NCBI GenBank assembly: GCA_905250885.1 | Contig: CAJNOQ010001484.1 | Location: 1-31,058, forward strand | Reading direction: 5' to 3' | From: Didymodactylos carnosus | Lineage: Eukaryota; Rotifera; Eurotatoria; Philodinida; Philodinidae | Length of the DNA stretch: 31,058 bases | Shown here: positions 10,701 through 22,255 of the stretch, piece after piece | Position numbering within the stretch: position 1 is the stretch's first letter | Layout of the letters: every line of letters begins with the position of its first letter | Position numbers and translations under genes: made by a program | The notes under the pieces: model-generated | What the model saw: only the letters and a program-made list of their open reading frames with translations | Told to the model about the DNA's origin: nothing | Database searches by the model: none

Positions 10701-13700
10701 ATTTATTGATGATGAACGTCGAATGGAATAAATATATGTGTCACTATGAGCACTTGTAAGATGTGGATTCAAATTTAATGTTTTCATACTTGATATTGAA
10801 TTTTCCGTCTTACTTGGACTATTAGCAACAGATGGTAATGGTAGAAGAGATTTTTCGATAGTAAATGTTTCACTTTCGTCTGCCATGGAAAATAAAGACG
10901 AGGAAATGGAGATTTCAACATCACTATTCAAGACTAAGGTGTCTTTCATATGATCAGTAGTATTTTGTAGTTGATCAAACGGTGTTTCGTTAAAATGTGG
11001 TAAAAATAAATATTCATCACTATAGGTTTTTAATAATTTTTTTGGACAATGATAGACTTCGGATAATGTTTTTGATAATTGTTCTACACCATCACCGTGC
11101 TCATTATGTTTTGTTTTTTTACATTTTAATTTATTATTATCACTAAATTCTATGAGAAATGGAGAAGATGAATATTGTTGTTGTTTATCGAGCATTTCAG
11201 TATTGTTTGTCTGTGTAGCAACAACAGATATTTGTTTTTGTCCTTGCTGTTGAAATATTAAATCATCTGTCGATATTGCACGAGTAACTGTGTCTTTTGA
11301 ACATATGATATTCTGATATTGGCTAGTATCTTCATACACAGATGTATTGTCTATATAATACATGAAAACACAATCTCAAATTCTAATCAAATTGGTACAA
11401 GAGTAGAGAGTCAGACTCTCTCGACTTAAAGGTCCACCCTATCAGAAACCTATTTTCGTTCCAGAATATCTAACCTTGACAAGATTTGGAAAAAATCTGT
11501 CTCTTACCTAAGAAGGATGACACTAAAGTTTGAACCCAAAATGTTGAGTTTTCCCAAGATTAGCCTACAGATAAGAATCAAACAGTAGGTGTTTGTGCAG
11601 TAAAGATTTCTCTGCCATTTTGAATACTCGGAGCTTACGATGATCTTGGCATGTAGCTGAGACTTAGCACTACTACTTAACAGAAGTGGATTTTTCAAAT
11701 ACTTTTTGTTTAGTTTTTATGAAAAAAGTTAAAAAAGAGTTTTCACTTCACTTTTCTCAAAAATTAGATTGAAAATTAAAAATCCGACTATGTTAAGTAG
11801 TAGCGTCAAATCTTGTCTACATTTCACCAAGATCACTGCGCGCTCTGAGCAGCTAAAATAGCGGAGAAATCTTTACTGCACGAATAACTAAAACTAAGAA
11901 AAACGTCGTGTATTTTTTACTGTACTGTAGGGCTTGTAGGAAAATGCTTGTAAACTTTTAACAGAAAGTCGCACAGAATTATGCCTTTTCGACTAGAAAA
12001 CTTTGCTTTATAAATCTACACATTTAAAAAATATTTAAATTATATAAGTATTACGAAAAAAATTAGAATTCGAATATTATACGGGTCGAGGTTTCCAAAA
12101 AAACTTCCTCTAAAACCATTAAACCATTAAAATTTATCTTTGGGGTAGAAAGTGGTGCAGATTTTAAAACCAAACACTTTGGGCTATTCAATCATGTATA
12201 AATCTCAACATCGATAGTTTTGAAAAAAATTGACTTTTTCGATGGAGGGATTCTTAAGCGTGTCAAAATCATCAAATTTAACTCTTTTTGAACTGAAAAT
12301 ACATACTATTTTCATATATTTGAATATGATTATCTGTCTGTTGAAAGATGCCATTATTCCGATAAATTTGTAATTGAAAATTTTTGTCATGGAATGTGTT
12401 TTCACCTGTCAAATGATCAAGTAAAATTTCTAACTGAAGAACAATTGTTGGTTGTAAATCGTATTTATGATTATTTAGTTGTCGTTGTTGATCTAAAAGT
12501 TTTCGAATTAGAAGACACAATTCTTGAATCATATATGGTGGAGTTCTACACAATAGCTCTGATGATTTTGTTGGTGTTTGGTGCACTACTAAACTATGAA
12601 CACTATCATTTTTTACTTCGATTATTCTATCGTTGTTGTTACATTCTTCAATCATTGAATCATTCCATTTTTGTACATTATTATAAAAATTTTTTAAACG
12701 GTATAAATCTATTTCTGAATTCAAAACAACATCAATAGGCTTCGACATAACTAAAAGTTCATCGATTGTTGTTGATTCTTGATGATTTTTACTGCCATCA
12801 TCACGATTCTCGTCAAATATAAGTAGATGATTAATGAGATTATTAATATCTGATGGGACTAATTGTTGAAAATTTTCTTCAACACGTAATGATGGTAATG
12901 GTAATAACCATTTCTGATGGTTAATAGATAAAAATGATGCTAACAATTGATCAAATACCAAAAACCGAGCACTGATTTGTGGTGGTGATGTTTGTGTAGT
13001 GGGATTATCAAAAAAGGTTAGTTCTGTAGTAGATAATATTGGGTTGATTCTTTCAATATTTTGATGATCATCTGTTTGATATTTAATATTGATCGAAGAC
13101 GAAGAGGATGAGAGTGTTGAACTTTTTTTCGTCTTTCTTGAATATAGCGATGTTTTTCTCAATTTTTGGCGTTTTAATGATTGACAGGATAGAGGTGAAC
13201 ATGTATGCGACGAATAACTTGATTTGGAAGACGAAGAAAGTGATGAACAATGTTTTCTATGGCTTTTACAACGGGTGGATGATGACAAACGATTATCGTT
13301 GTCTTCTCTCCTTTGAACAACTACTTTAGTAGCTTTTTTCTTGTTAATCAATGACCGTGGTTTTCTATGAAGTCGAGTTTTGGCTTCGTTCAATGCTATT
13401 TCACCAATCGTCTTTGATCCTCCTAAACATACAAGTGCCATTAATAGACGTTTTAATTTTTTGACTTTTGATTGCTGACCAGAAGATTCTGATCAACACT
13501 TTTACCATTCAAAGGATAATTTAAATTTGTGTCCGTTAGTGTCAAACTATTTTGTAAGGATGTTATTTTGAGAATGGGTGATTCAATCGATTGTAAAATA
13601 GTTTTTGAATCATTCAGTAGTAAAGATGATTTTGTGAACGATTGACAAGAATTTAAAAGATAAGGATGAGCGGTTCTTAGTGAACTTTTTGTGATATCTG

Positions 13701-15249
13701 ATGACTCTAATATTTTGTTCATATCAGCAGATTTAATGGACAATATGTTACAAGAGGAGACAGAAGTAGATGAGAACGACGACATCGATAGTGATGTGAG
13801 ATGTTCGACTTTATCATTAACGAGCGGTGTTTCTTTAGGTTGTTCATTGATCTGTTGAAATGTTACAGAAGATGAAATATCACTATTTTCGAGTTGTTGA
13901 CCAGTAGATTGTTGATTGCGGTGTAATGGTGATGGCATTATTTGTTGGACAACGTGTGAATGTTGTTTATCAAACGAATTCGGTTGATAATGGGATTTAT
14001 TTGTCGGGAGTTGTTTATTCATTTTTAATAATGGTTTAATGAGTTGTTCAAATTGTTGTTTTCCTTTTGATGGTATTGTCATGATATTTTTACGTTGCGC
14101 TTCTTGTTGAAACCGTTGAATTTTACATAATTGTGACGGAAGAATATTAGCAGCTAGTTTTCGCCATGATTGTGTACGATCATGATACCAGGAACGACTC
14201 TGATGATGAATAATTTGAGATTTATCATCGTTTGATGCTTTAAAAGATTTATTTGTGGAAACAGCTATTTTCTCATCCGTTTCATCCTAAAAAGATAATG
14301 GTGCGGTCATGACCTTCCGAAATAAATCCATAAATCTCTTCCTATCTACCGTTTTCTCTTTCCACTGATCAATTATTATATGATGTTGTTCACCGCCTGT
14401 GATAATTGTGGGTCTTATAGGAATAGGTCGTCTAATATCATTATTTCCAGTAATGAACACTGTTTCTGTTGTGTAATCAGACTTATTTGTTGTTAATCTG
14501 TCTATCTGATGAATAATTGCTGGTATAATTGGACCATTAGTTCTCGTCCTCGTCGGTTGTTCCTTGTCTGAGTTATCAGTTCTTGCCTGTTCCATAATGA
14601 TACGTTGTTGTCGATTCATATAGTATTCAACCTCATGATCTTGAGAATCACTGGATGACAATGATACTCGTTTCCGATCATTTTCGCGTAAATTTGTTAC
14701 TGCTCGACATAGATTAACATGGTGGTGATGATGGCGATTGTTGTTTGACGTTTTGGAACTCAATGCATTAATCAGATATTCACGAAATCCGTCGTCGTCA
14801 TTATTATTATTTGATATATGTTTCTGAGAGTGTGAAAGTGATTGTTTTGATTCTGACGTATACGGTTGCAATAAACTGGTGGGTTTTGATTGTCGTTTTT
14901 GACTGACATATCGTTGTTCATTATGAGCATTCCAATTTTGTCCAAGATATTTTTGTTGTTTTTTCCTTATTTGTCCTTGTCTGGTTAAGTGTGCATGAAT
15001 TTCACCTAAATTTGTTTTAAATCCACTATATTCTATTACACAATTTTCTTGAAGATAAGTAGGTTGATCTCTTAAATAATCTTTGAAAAGTGTACTTGCA
15101 TAACATGTATGTGCAGAAATATATTTTTGTGGATAATAATTTGTTGTTGTTAATATTGATCGAGTATCGTTTGTTTTAAACTTTTTATGATATGAATTTA
15201 ACTGATCAATGACTTTCGTTTCTGTCTTATTCAAATGCTTAACATTCAT
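7724..15249 (-). CDS. Unrecognised large low-complexity protein, ~1872 aa, 7 exons
   Basis: Exons: 14350-15249, 13506-14286, 12406-13422, 10217-11350, 9268-10092, 8400-8801 and 7724-8283. The introns are 63, 83, 1055, 124, 466 and 116 bp; the first is phase 0 and the others phase 1. Every junction keeps the frame and the total (5619 nt) is an exact codon multiple, so this is probably one gene. I do not recognise the family. Visible features: a His-rich run near residue 200, Asn and Gln runs, a Ser-rich basic stretch (about 606-671), three TQT tripeptides (about 703, 945 and 1229), acidic Ser/Thr segments and a basic tail (KRKKKRKKAR). The last about 150 residues, with YNELCQRRKY, NVFPLVTSLVYINKK and LTTWAHIRRFVQEQ, look folded and are the best query for a homology search. 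ATG 15249 is preferred to an upstream in-frame ATG at 15333 because a good splice acceptor at 15300 separates them. A large disordered cytoskeletal or centrosomal scaffold is possible but unproven. Confidence 0.75.
8802..9267 (-). other. 466-bp intron of the large unknown gene
   Basis: Donor GTAAGT at 9267 and acceptor TTTAG at 8802, phase 1. The content is A+T-rich with no coding potential. It includes a small palindrome (GCAAATTT/AAATTTGC near 8938-8958). No repeat relationship to other parts of the window was seen. Confidence 0.65.
11595..11881. mobile_element. Foldback (long inverted repeat) element in an intron
   Basis: The arms at 11595-11682 and 11791-11881 are imperfect reverse complements. 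Both begin GTGCAGTAAAGATTTCTC and share GATCTTGG and CTACTACTTAACA. The pairing continues weakly towards the centre (GGATTTTT...). The element lies in the 1055-bp third intron of the large unknown gene and accounts for part of that intron's length. No ORF, no related copy and no clear target duplication were found in the window. Confidence 0.7.
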
Positions 15250-15649
15250 TATTATAGAGGAAATTGAAAAAGTACATAAAAGAATAAATTGTATCCAGGC
15301 TGAGTTGTAGAAAAGAAAGATGCAAATTGGCAATTACACATGGCTGGTATAGAAATCAGCAATAAGAAAAGGGTAAAAACAAGAATGTTTCTACAAAGAG
15401 ATGATGGTTCCGAAAAATTATTCAAAAATTAAATTAATATTGTGATTTTAGATATTTCAGATAACTGAAGCTCTCATGTATAGTACAAGTACAGGCGCCA
15501 TTTACTGAACATTGTGTATTTGTCATTCGTCTCCTAGCGTGCGTATAACTAGATTATCATCAAATATTAACATGTCACTCATTTCAATATATTTGTTCTC
15601 AGATCAAGTGAAATTACGTCTTGTACGTTCAATTAAATTATCAAAAGAG

Positions 15650-15827
15650 ACACGATCGTTCACTATAATAACAGAAAGAGGAAATAAATAAAAATTATAG
15701 TCAATTGATTCTTCTATGTACTTTTATTGTATTATATCACTATTAATTGTTCTTTTCCTCTAAGACTTCACTTATAATAAACGATAAAGAGTACAAATAC
15801 ACACACACATATACGTACATAGACAAC
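15650..15827 (+). repeat. Repeat A, copy 1
   Basis: About 178 bp, from ACACGATCGTTCACT to TACGTACATAGACAAC. It is nearly identical to 21923-22099 in the same orientation. No terminal inverted repeats or ORF were seen. This copy is upstream of both the large unknown gene and the glycosyltransferase gene. Confidence 0.85.
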
Positions 15828-16549
15828 CCTCGATTTTATCTTTTCAGCTTTCAGGCTAGCCCTCTTTCAACAAATAGAGCAAAAAAAAATCAAAGTTAAA
15901 TAAAACAGTTTGGATTAAATTCCGCGTTTTCAATGACTATTCAATCTCGTGAAAGTCTTCTGCATAAATTTAATTATTTTTAACGACTTTTCCAAGGTAA
16001 TGATGCAACGAATTTCCCTCTTTTTTAGAGAAAAAAACAAAAAGTAAATTTGCGTGTGCTTGCGGTAAAAACAATTCTTTCTATAATTTTATATGTACCA
16101 TGCGTGAGAAGTAACTTTTATTGCGTGTACACGCATGAGTTTGTTTACTCACACGTCGGTACACGTAAATACGGTCAGACTGTTGGTTTGCACATGTTTT
16201 ACGAATAGAAAGTGATTTTCCACCAGTGCTGGTGCGCAAATTTCTAAAAAACTACTAATTTTCTCGTAGGCACATTTGAAAATGTTTTTCACGCGTGTTT
16301 ACACCGTGTAACTTCGGATTTTCTCAACATGAGAAGTCGTTGCTTTGAAACCGAATATTGAGATAAGTAGGCTGAGCAGGCTCCGAATAAGAAATTAAAA
16401 TTCAGGATTGCTTAAGAATATTAGGGCTTTTTTCACGAAATGGGAAAAATCCCATGCCACATCCCTGCAGTATGTGAAGAAAACGTACAATAAGTGATTT
16501 TCAACGAAAAACATGTGAAAACATTGTCTTATAAAAAAAAGCTGCTTAT

Positions 16550-16772
16550 AATAATGTCTCTTTTGTAGATCGATATGCATTATACCAGAAAGTAGCCGTG
16601 TTAAAATGTGTTTTTGTTCTTGTCACTTAAAATTTAGTGTTGTATATACCGCTAAATTTTAAGTGACAAGAACAAAAATGGTATACCATCGTTCATTATG
16701 GTATACCATCTTTGAAATACATTGTGTTAACATCGTCTTTATATTGTTCAATAAATAAATGTTTCACATCCT
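16550..16772 (+). repeat. Repeat B, copy 1, with perfect 27-bp hairpin
   Basis: From AATAATGTCTCTTTTGTAG to AATAAATGTTTCACATCCT. It matches 21231-21402 in the same orientation but carries about 50 extra bases. The extra segment creates a perfect inverted repeat: arms at 16611-16637 and 16652-16678 (27 bp each) around a 14-base loop. Just after it, the palindromic 12-mer ATGGTATACCAT occurs twice (16678 and 16698). Confidence 0.85.
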
Positions 16773-17061
16773 AGACAAATCGTTCTTGTCAAAGTATTTA
16801 CAGTTCAGAGTATGATGATAATTGAATGTTTGTCAAATGAAAACATTTATCATTTATAAATCTTAAATTTTCATTTACCGTAAAAAGAAAGAATAAAAAA
16901 ATAATTCCGTTGCTATTAAAAGGCACAACAATAGATACACCCACATATATGAAATACACGCAAATACTGTATACCTTCGGTGATGAAATCATGATAAAAA
17001 TGCTGAAATAGTAATAGAATTTTATTTTTGTCAGTTCTGTCGACAAATTTGTTCAAGTGAA

Positions 17062-20000
17062 ATGAATAGAATGAGAATCAAATACGGAAAATCCAACCAT
17101 CTGTCACTATTTATTTTTACTTTAAGTCTAATAATAATTTCAATTTATTTTTATTGGTATTTAAAAATTAAATATCAACGTTATAGTTATAGTATTTTTA
17201 AATTAAATTTTTTTGAAAAAAATGATTCAGCCAATTGCCAAGATGTCAACGTGTACGGAAATGAAAAGGAAATACGTTGTTATCCATTATTGCTAAATTA
17301 TGGGCATGATTGTTGTCAAAATGCCCAAAGTAGAAATTGTCAAACAGGCATCCATTATGGTTTACGACAATGTTTGAAGTTAGACACGTGGATATTTGAT
17401 AATGACCAAGACTTTCAAGAACGGAATAAATATATTCTATCGAGAAAACGAGGAGCTGGTTATTGGTTATGGAAACCGTACATTATTTCAAAAGAGCTTT
17501 ATCATGCTCGCGACGGCGATATTATTATTTATTCAGATGCTGCTGTCGATTTTATTGCCAATGTATCTTATATGCTTAAATTGGTAGAACAGCAAGATAT
17601 TATTCTCTTTGAAGTTCCAGGAAAAGTATAAAGAGTTTTGATTTTCACGTACTTGTTACATAGTCTTAGGTCTTATGTGTACATTATGCCACTTTTAAAA
17701 AAGATTCAATCATCTAGTTTCAATTCCTTTACTTTACTTGTCATCTCTTTCATATTTGTGCACGAGTTTAAACAGTTGATAAGAGAAATCAGTAGGGAAC
17801 TTCATTATAATAACTTATCCAATAGGAATCTGAACGATTCTTTATACTGTGTTCGGGTCTGCATTATCTGCTTACTCAGTGCAACAAAGTTTGAGTAGAG
17901 TTGATTTAAACGCGTTTGTTACTAGACCAATCGTCAAATGGCATTGTAGGTCCACGATTCTCATATGAGCAAGATGCGTCAAGATAAAAAACATGAAAGA
18001 TAAAATACTTAAAAGATAAAAACATGAATAAAATTTAAAAAGAAATTTAAAATGTAGTCGAGTAAGTGTCTGTAAATAGGAAGAACATAAAATAAAAGAT
18101 GGAAGATGCCATGTACGGTGAGCAAAACACTAATACTATAGTAAACAGTAAATCAGTAGTAATTGAGTACAGTAATTCAGTAGAGTTCAGAGTGATATAT
18201 CAAAATTTCGTTTATCAGAGGCTTACTGTCACACAGCTGAACTATTGACCACTGACGTACAGAACGGTCCAGAATCCTTTCCTTTTGTTCGGGCAGCCGA
18301 TATTTTGGAGGCTCCGTTCTACGCTCATTCGATAGAGAATTTTTTGCTCCAAGGTGCCAATAATGCAAACTTCTAGCAAAATTTTTTTTGAAACATATTA
18401 TACACTATTGGGTAGCCATCGTCGAGCTGATCACAAAAATGTGTCTTTTAACTTTTCAAACCTGATTTTTCATGTCGAAAAATCGAAAATACTCGAAGGA
18501 TCTTAAAAGTCGAAAAACCCTTCGAGTTAGAAAAAGTTCAAATTTTTGCCTGATTTTTCTGTTTATAATTTTAAACCTATTTTTTTCTTATTCAAAACTG
18601 AGTAGAAAAAAGGATATTTGATTAGTTCCCGAATACGATATTTAGTGTAGAATATGTATTTCAAAATTTTTAGTTGATTTTCATTTTTTTGCTAAAAATC
18701 TCGAAGATTTTTCAACGTGAAAATCGAAAAAAATTAAAGTACTGGGATAGGATAGAGATACAGATCAGTTGTTTCAGCTTGAAGTGTAGATGAATGTTCC
18801 AATGACTCGCACAAAACTCGATATTTTTACCAAACTGTATGCTCGCACCCAAAGACCATCAGATAAAGACGTCGACAGTGGACAAGCTTTTCATCTTACA
18901 ACTGACTAAACGTCATCTTTTCTACTTAGTTTTTGCCGCTGAATAAGAAAAAAATAGTTTTCAAATTATAAACAGAAAAATCAGGCAAAAATTCGAACTT
19001 TTTCTAACTCGAAGGATTTTTCGACTTTTAAGATCCTTCGAGTGTTTTCGATTCGGTTCGGCATGAAAAAAGGTTTGAAAACTTAAAAAACAGATTTTTG
19101 TAATCAGCTCGGTGCGGGCCACCCTGCTTCTTTAATGAAAAAGAATTTATTCATTAAGTTCACTTCGGCTCAATATGAGAGCATTATTATAACTCGGTCT
19201 CTTCTGCACGCTTTCTTTTTCTTTTTTTCCCGTTCACTTTCCTTTCCTTTTCCTAGTAATCGAGATTATGTTATTTTATTTTATAAAATTACTATATAAA
19301 AGAGAAATAATCATTTTCAATAAAAGAGTTCTTTTTGTTCACTTCTCACGCTCATTCTAACCGGAGTTGAGGGACGTAATGTTTTACTTTTTCATAGTGG
19401 TACATTTAAGAAACTAAGCATAGAGGTTATTTTATTCAATTAAATCTTTTTATTTTTGCTGTTCAGAACAAACTTGCACTTCTAAACGCCATGTACCTCA
19501 CATTACCACCATATTTGACGAAGATTTTCTAAAGAATAGTTCAAAATCTGGAAAAGGAAGCAGTTCCTGGCCATTCTCTTTTTGTTTCTGTAGACGCACT
19601 CGAACACCCATCGCTCTGAAATTAAACCTTCTTATTCTTTCTCATGTAGACAAGTTTAAGCTGTGCGCTATTTCTGACATCTGAATTTCGAAAACTTATT
19701 TTCTTTCCTGAAGACCTCGTTGTTGCAGCGATACTCCTTTCTTCTGCTTTTATGAAAAATATGTTAGAAAGTGACAAGTTGTCAAATTTTAGAGCTCTTA
19801 AGGACGAAGTTACTTAATAGTTTTAGGGATAGCTTTTACTAACTTTGGTCTTCACCATCATTAACCGACAGATCTAACTTGTAGAGCGTGTCGTCGTACA
19901 GAGAGAAATTTGGTTCACTACGTCCTCCAAGAGTATACAAGAAAACTTTCACATTCTCTCAATATCTTTTTAAATATCGAGTATTTATATTTATTTAAAG

Positions 20001-20801
20001 TTTTTCTGATGTTTTATGTTTCGACGTTTCATTTGTAGTATATACGCTCGAGAAAAGTAATATTTTCGAAGAAGTATTAGAGATTTTTAACACATTTAAC
20101 TCAAACACAAAGAACGAACCTTATTTATCAGACGGAACCTTTTTTTAAATAAACATAAAGGTTGCGTACCGAACCATTTTATCCTGAACCCTGTTTTTGA
20201 AACATAAGAAATGATTCCATACTGAACCCTTTTTTGGACGAAACCTTTTGAAGATTCGGCATGAGACCCAATGACTGAACCCTTTTTCAGCACGTATGCT
20301 TAGGTATTAATAACAAGAATAAATAATTAATAGTTAATTGATAGATTTTCTAAAATTGCAAAAAAAGCTCAGCCTTTCATTCCCGAATTTTTTCTTGTAG
20401 AAAACATACATATAATTTCTAATGTTTCTTATTTTTGTCATTAGGAATCGCAATATACAAAACGTGATACGTTTGTGATAATGAATGCTGATGAACTACA
20501 ATTTACAAGTTCAACATGCACTGCTGCATCATATATTATAGTTAAAAAAAGTTGGAAATCTACACGATTCATTAATGAATGGTTAACATATGCTCAAGAT
20601 TCTCGTGCGATTACTGACGATAAAAATTTGTTGGGTAAAGATAACTATGATGATTTTCTTGATCATCGGCATGATCAATCTATTCTTAGTTTATTAGTTA
20701 AAAAATGGAAATTATTAACGTTTCCCGATCCCAGTCAATTTGGTGACAGACAATCGAAACCGTATCCAACCCTATTTAACCACCATCGAATCAAATTATA
20801 A
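17062..20801 (+). CDS. Type II membrane glycosyltransferase-like protein
   Basis: Two exons, 17062-17625 and 20445-20801, join in phase 0 over a 2819-bp intron (donor GTATAA, acceptor TCATTAG) to give 306 residues. The N-terminus is short and basic, followed by one hydrophobic anchor (residues about 13-35), the type II layout of Golgi glycosyltransferases. Conserved-looking blocks are the Cys-containing YGHDCCQNAQSRNCQTG (about 80-96), GAGYWLWKPY (131-140), DGDIIIYSDA (151-160), YTKRDTFVIMNAD across the splice junction, IIVKKSWKSTRFINEWLTYA (219-238) and DHRHDQSILSLL (261-272), then a DPSQFG block. From memory these blocks are typical of a family of predicted glycosyltransferases common in bacteria and found in some invertebrates. 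The donor sugar and acceptor cannot be read from the sequence, and a catalytic DxD was not pinned down. The start follows a splice acceptor at 17034 by 27 bases. The donor is weak, but the motif continuity across the junction is convincing. Confidence 0.82.
18410..19124. mobile_element. 715-bp foldback element in the glycosyltransferase intron
   Basis: The ends are GGGTAGCC and its near complement GGCCACCC. The arms (about 18410-18611 and 18911-19124) are long reverse complements sharing CGAGCTGAT.ACAAAAAT, ACTCGAAGGATCTTAAAAGTCG, CTTCGAGTTAGAAAAAGTTC and GCCTGATTTTTCTGTTTATAA. The spacer is about 300 bp and non-coding. A 63-codon minus-strand ORF just left of it (18177-18368) shows no domain. 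No target duplication could be fixed by eye. It looks like a non-autonomous element and helps explain the unusually long intron. Confidence 0.78.
20096..20296 (+). repeat. Irregular GAACC(C)TTTTT repeat tract
   Basis: The motif GAACC or GAACCC followed by a T-run recurs about six times at 20-40 bp spacing (for example CGGAACCTTTTTTT, CCGAACCATTTT, CTGAACCCTTTTTT, CTGAACCCTTTTT). It lies near the 3' end of the long intron. The 65-codon minus-strand ORF over it is explained by the repeat and is not called. Confidence 0.5.
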
Positions 20802-21230
20802 TGCCAAAACTTTTTTTAAAGGTCTCGATTAAACTTTTAGATCGAATTGAAAAGTCGAGTCGAAATTAATATTAGTCCTCCGAATATAGAAAAAAATGAA
20901 GACAAGCACAGTTTTTTAAAATGAAAATTTTCGTAATATTGATATTTTTCGCTTTTTGGCGCAAGTTAAACAAGATATTCCACTTTATTAATTATTTAAA
21001 AAACAAAAGACATTTCAAATTAAACGTTCACGACATAGTCGCTTCAAATCTTAACTGATATTTAGCAACACAAGATTCACTGTTCCATAATGAATAACAA
21101 ATCACAATCACATACGGTAGAAAAATATTATTACTATCATCAAATAAAATAGGAGCAACACACATAATATTCTATTCCATTACAAACGTGTTCTATCTAA
21201 ATACAACATAATAGACAAATCTGTTACAAA

Positions 21231-21402
21231 AATAATGTCTCTTTTGTAGATCGATATGCATTATAACAAAAAAGTAAAGTGTGTTAAAATATATCATTAG
21301 TGTTTTGTTGTTGTCACTTAAAGTTTAGTGATGTACCATCTTTGACATATATTGTGTTAACATCGTCTGTATATTGTTCAATAAATAAATTTTTCGCATC
21401 CT
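21231..21402 (+). repeat. Repeat B, copy 2, without hairpin
   Basis: The shorter relative of 16550-16772. It reads straight from the left-arm sequence (TTGTCACTTAAAGTTTAG) into TGATGTACCATCTTTG, without the second arm. It lies downstream of the glycosyltransferase gene. Confidence 0.85.
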
Positions 21403-21922
21403 CATTTATTTAGGTTCTTACTGTAGTCCGAACAATTAAAAAATCTAACGGCATTAAGTTGCTAGGACATCGTATTTAGTAATCAGTTAATCTGATTTTA
21501 TTTTGTCCATCTTTTGTTGCCGATCAGATATTGGATGTTGAATTGTTTTGCATCGAGAGACTATTTTATCAAAAATTTTCCGATAGTATTAGCTAAGTGA
21601 TATTGTTTAGTCTTGTTGATCGATACCCTGTTATCTCGTTAATTACTTTAGAAACAGATCTTTCTCTATCATCTTTAAACTTGAATAAAAATGATACGTA
21701 CAATGATGAATCATTTGAGCATGATATATAAATTTGTTTTCGTCAGTTTGTATTGAAGATTATTTCCATTTTTTTGTTCAGTTGTTCTTATTTATTAACT
21801 AATTTTATCATTATTATTATTGAAATTATTCAAAATTTGATTTTGAAGCGATGACGATGAATTTTTGCCTGTATGTGGTGATTTTGATCAGAGACAATAT
21901 AGGGTGTAAATGATTAGAAGAT

Positions 21923-22099
21923 ACACGATCGTTCACTTAATAACAGAAAGAGGAAATAAATAAAAATTATAGTCAATTGATTCTTCAATATTCTTTTATT
22001 GTATTATATCACTATTAATTGTTCTTTTCCTCTAAGACTTCACTTATAATAAAAGATAAAGAGTACAAATACGCACACACACATACGTACATAGACAAC
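21923..22099 (+). repeat. Repeat A, copy 2
   Basis: The partner of 15650-15827, with only scattered differences. It lies between the 3' ends of the glycosyltransferase gene (+) and the taxilin gene (-). It might overlap an untranslated region, but no transcript signal proves that. Confidence 0.85.
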
Positions 22100-22215
22100 T
22101 CTCAGTTTCATTTGTTCAAAAGCAAATTGAGAACCACAAGGAAAGGGGTTGCTACAAAAATAGCTCATAGAAAATGTAGCAAGGTAAAATATAGAAAAAG
22201 AAACAAGTTTTCATT

Positions 22216-22255
<40 letters not shown>
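22216..22255 (+). repeat. (AC)n(TA)n microsatellite
   Basis: About 25 bases of AC dinucleotides run directly into about 15 bases of TA dinucleotides. This is a likely length-variable locus. Confidence 0.95.

Larger units (their letters stand above)
15250..17061. other. Divergent intergenic region
   Basis: This separates the start of the large minus-strand gene from the start of the plus-strand glycosyltransferase gene, so it should contain both promoters. Short ORFs at 16395-16580 and 16798-17046 have no domain features and are not called. The segment holds repeat A (15650-15827), repeat B (16550-16772), a short (AC)n run near 15800, and a stretch near 16040-16310 rich in GCGTG/CACGC, including the palindrome GCGTGTACACGC at about 16123. 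Confidence 0.5.

Noticed and set aside
12394..13329. Plus-strand ORFs of 114 and 73 codons
   Set aside because: They are antisense shadows of the third exon of the large minus-strand gene.
14287..14349. Read-through of the first exon of the large gene to a stop at 14287
   Set aside because: A GTAGAT donor and TTTTTAG acceptor give a phase-0 intron that joins a long downstream open frame, which fits better than a stop.
15250..15333. Upstream in-frame ATG adding a hydrophobic signal-like segment to the large protein
   Set aside because: A good splice acceptor at 15300 lies between it and ATG 15249, so this sequence is probably not in the mature message; the rest of the protein looks intracellular.
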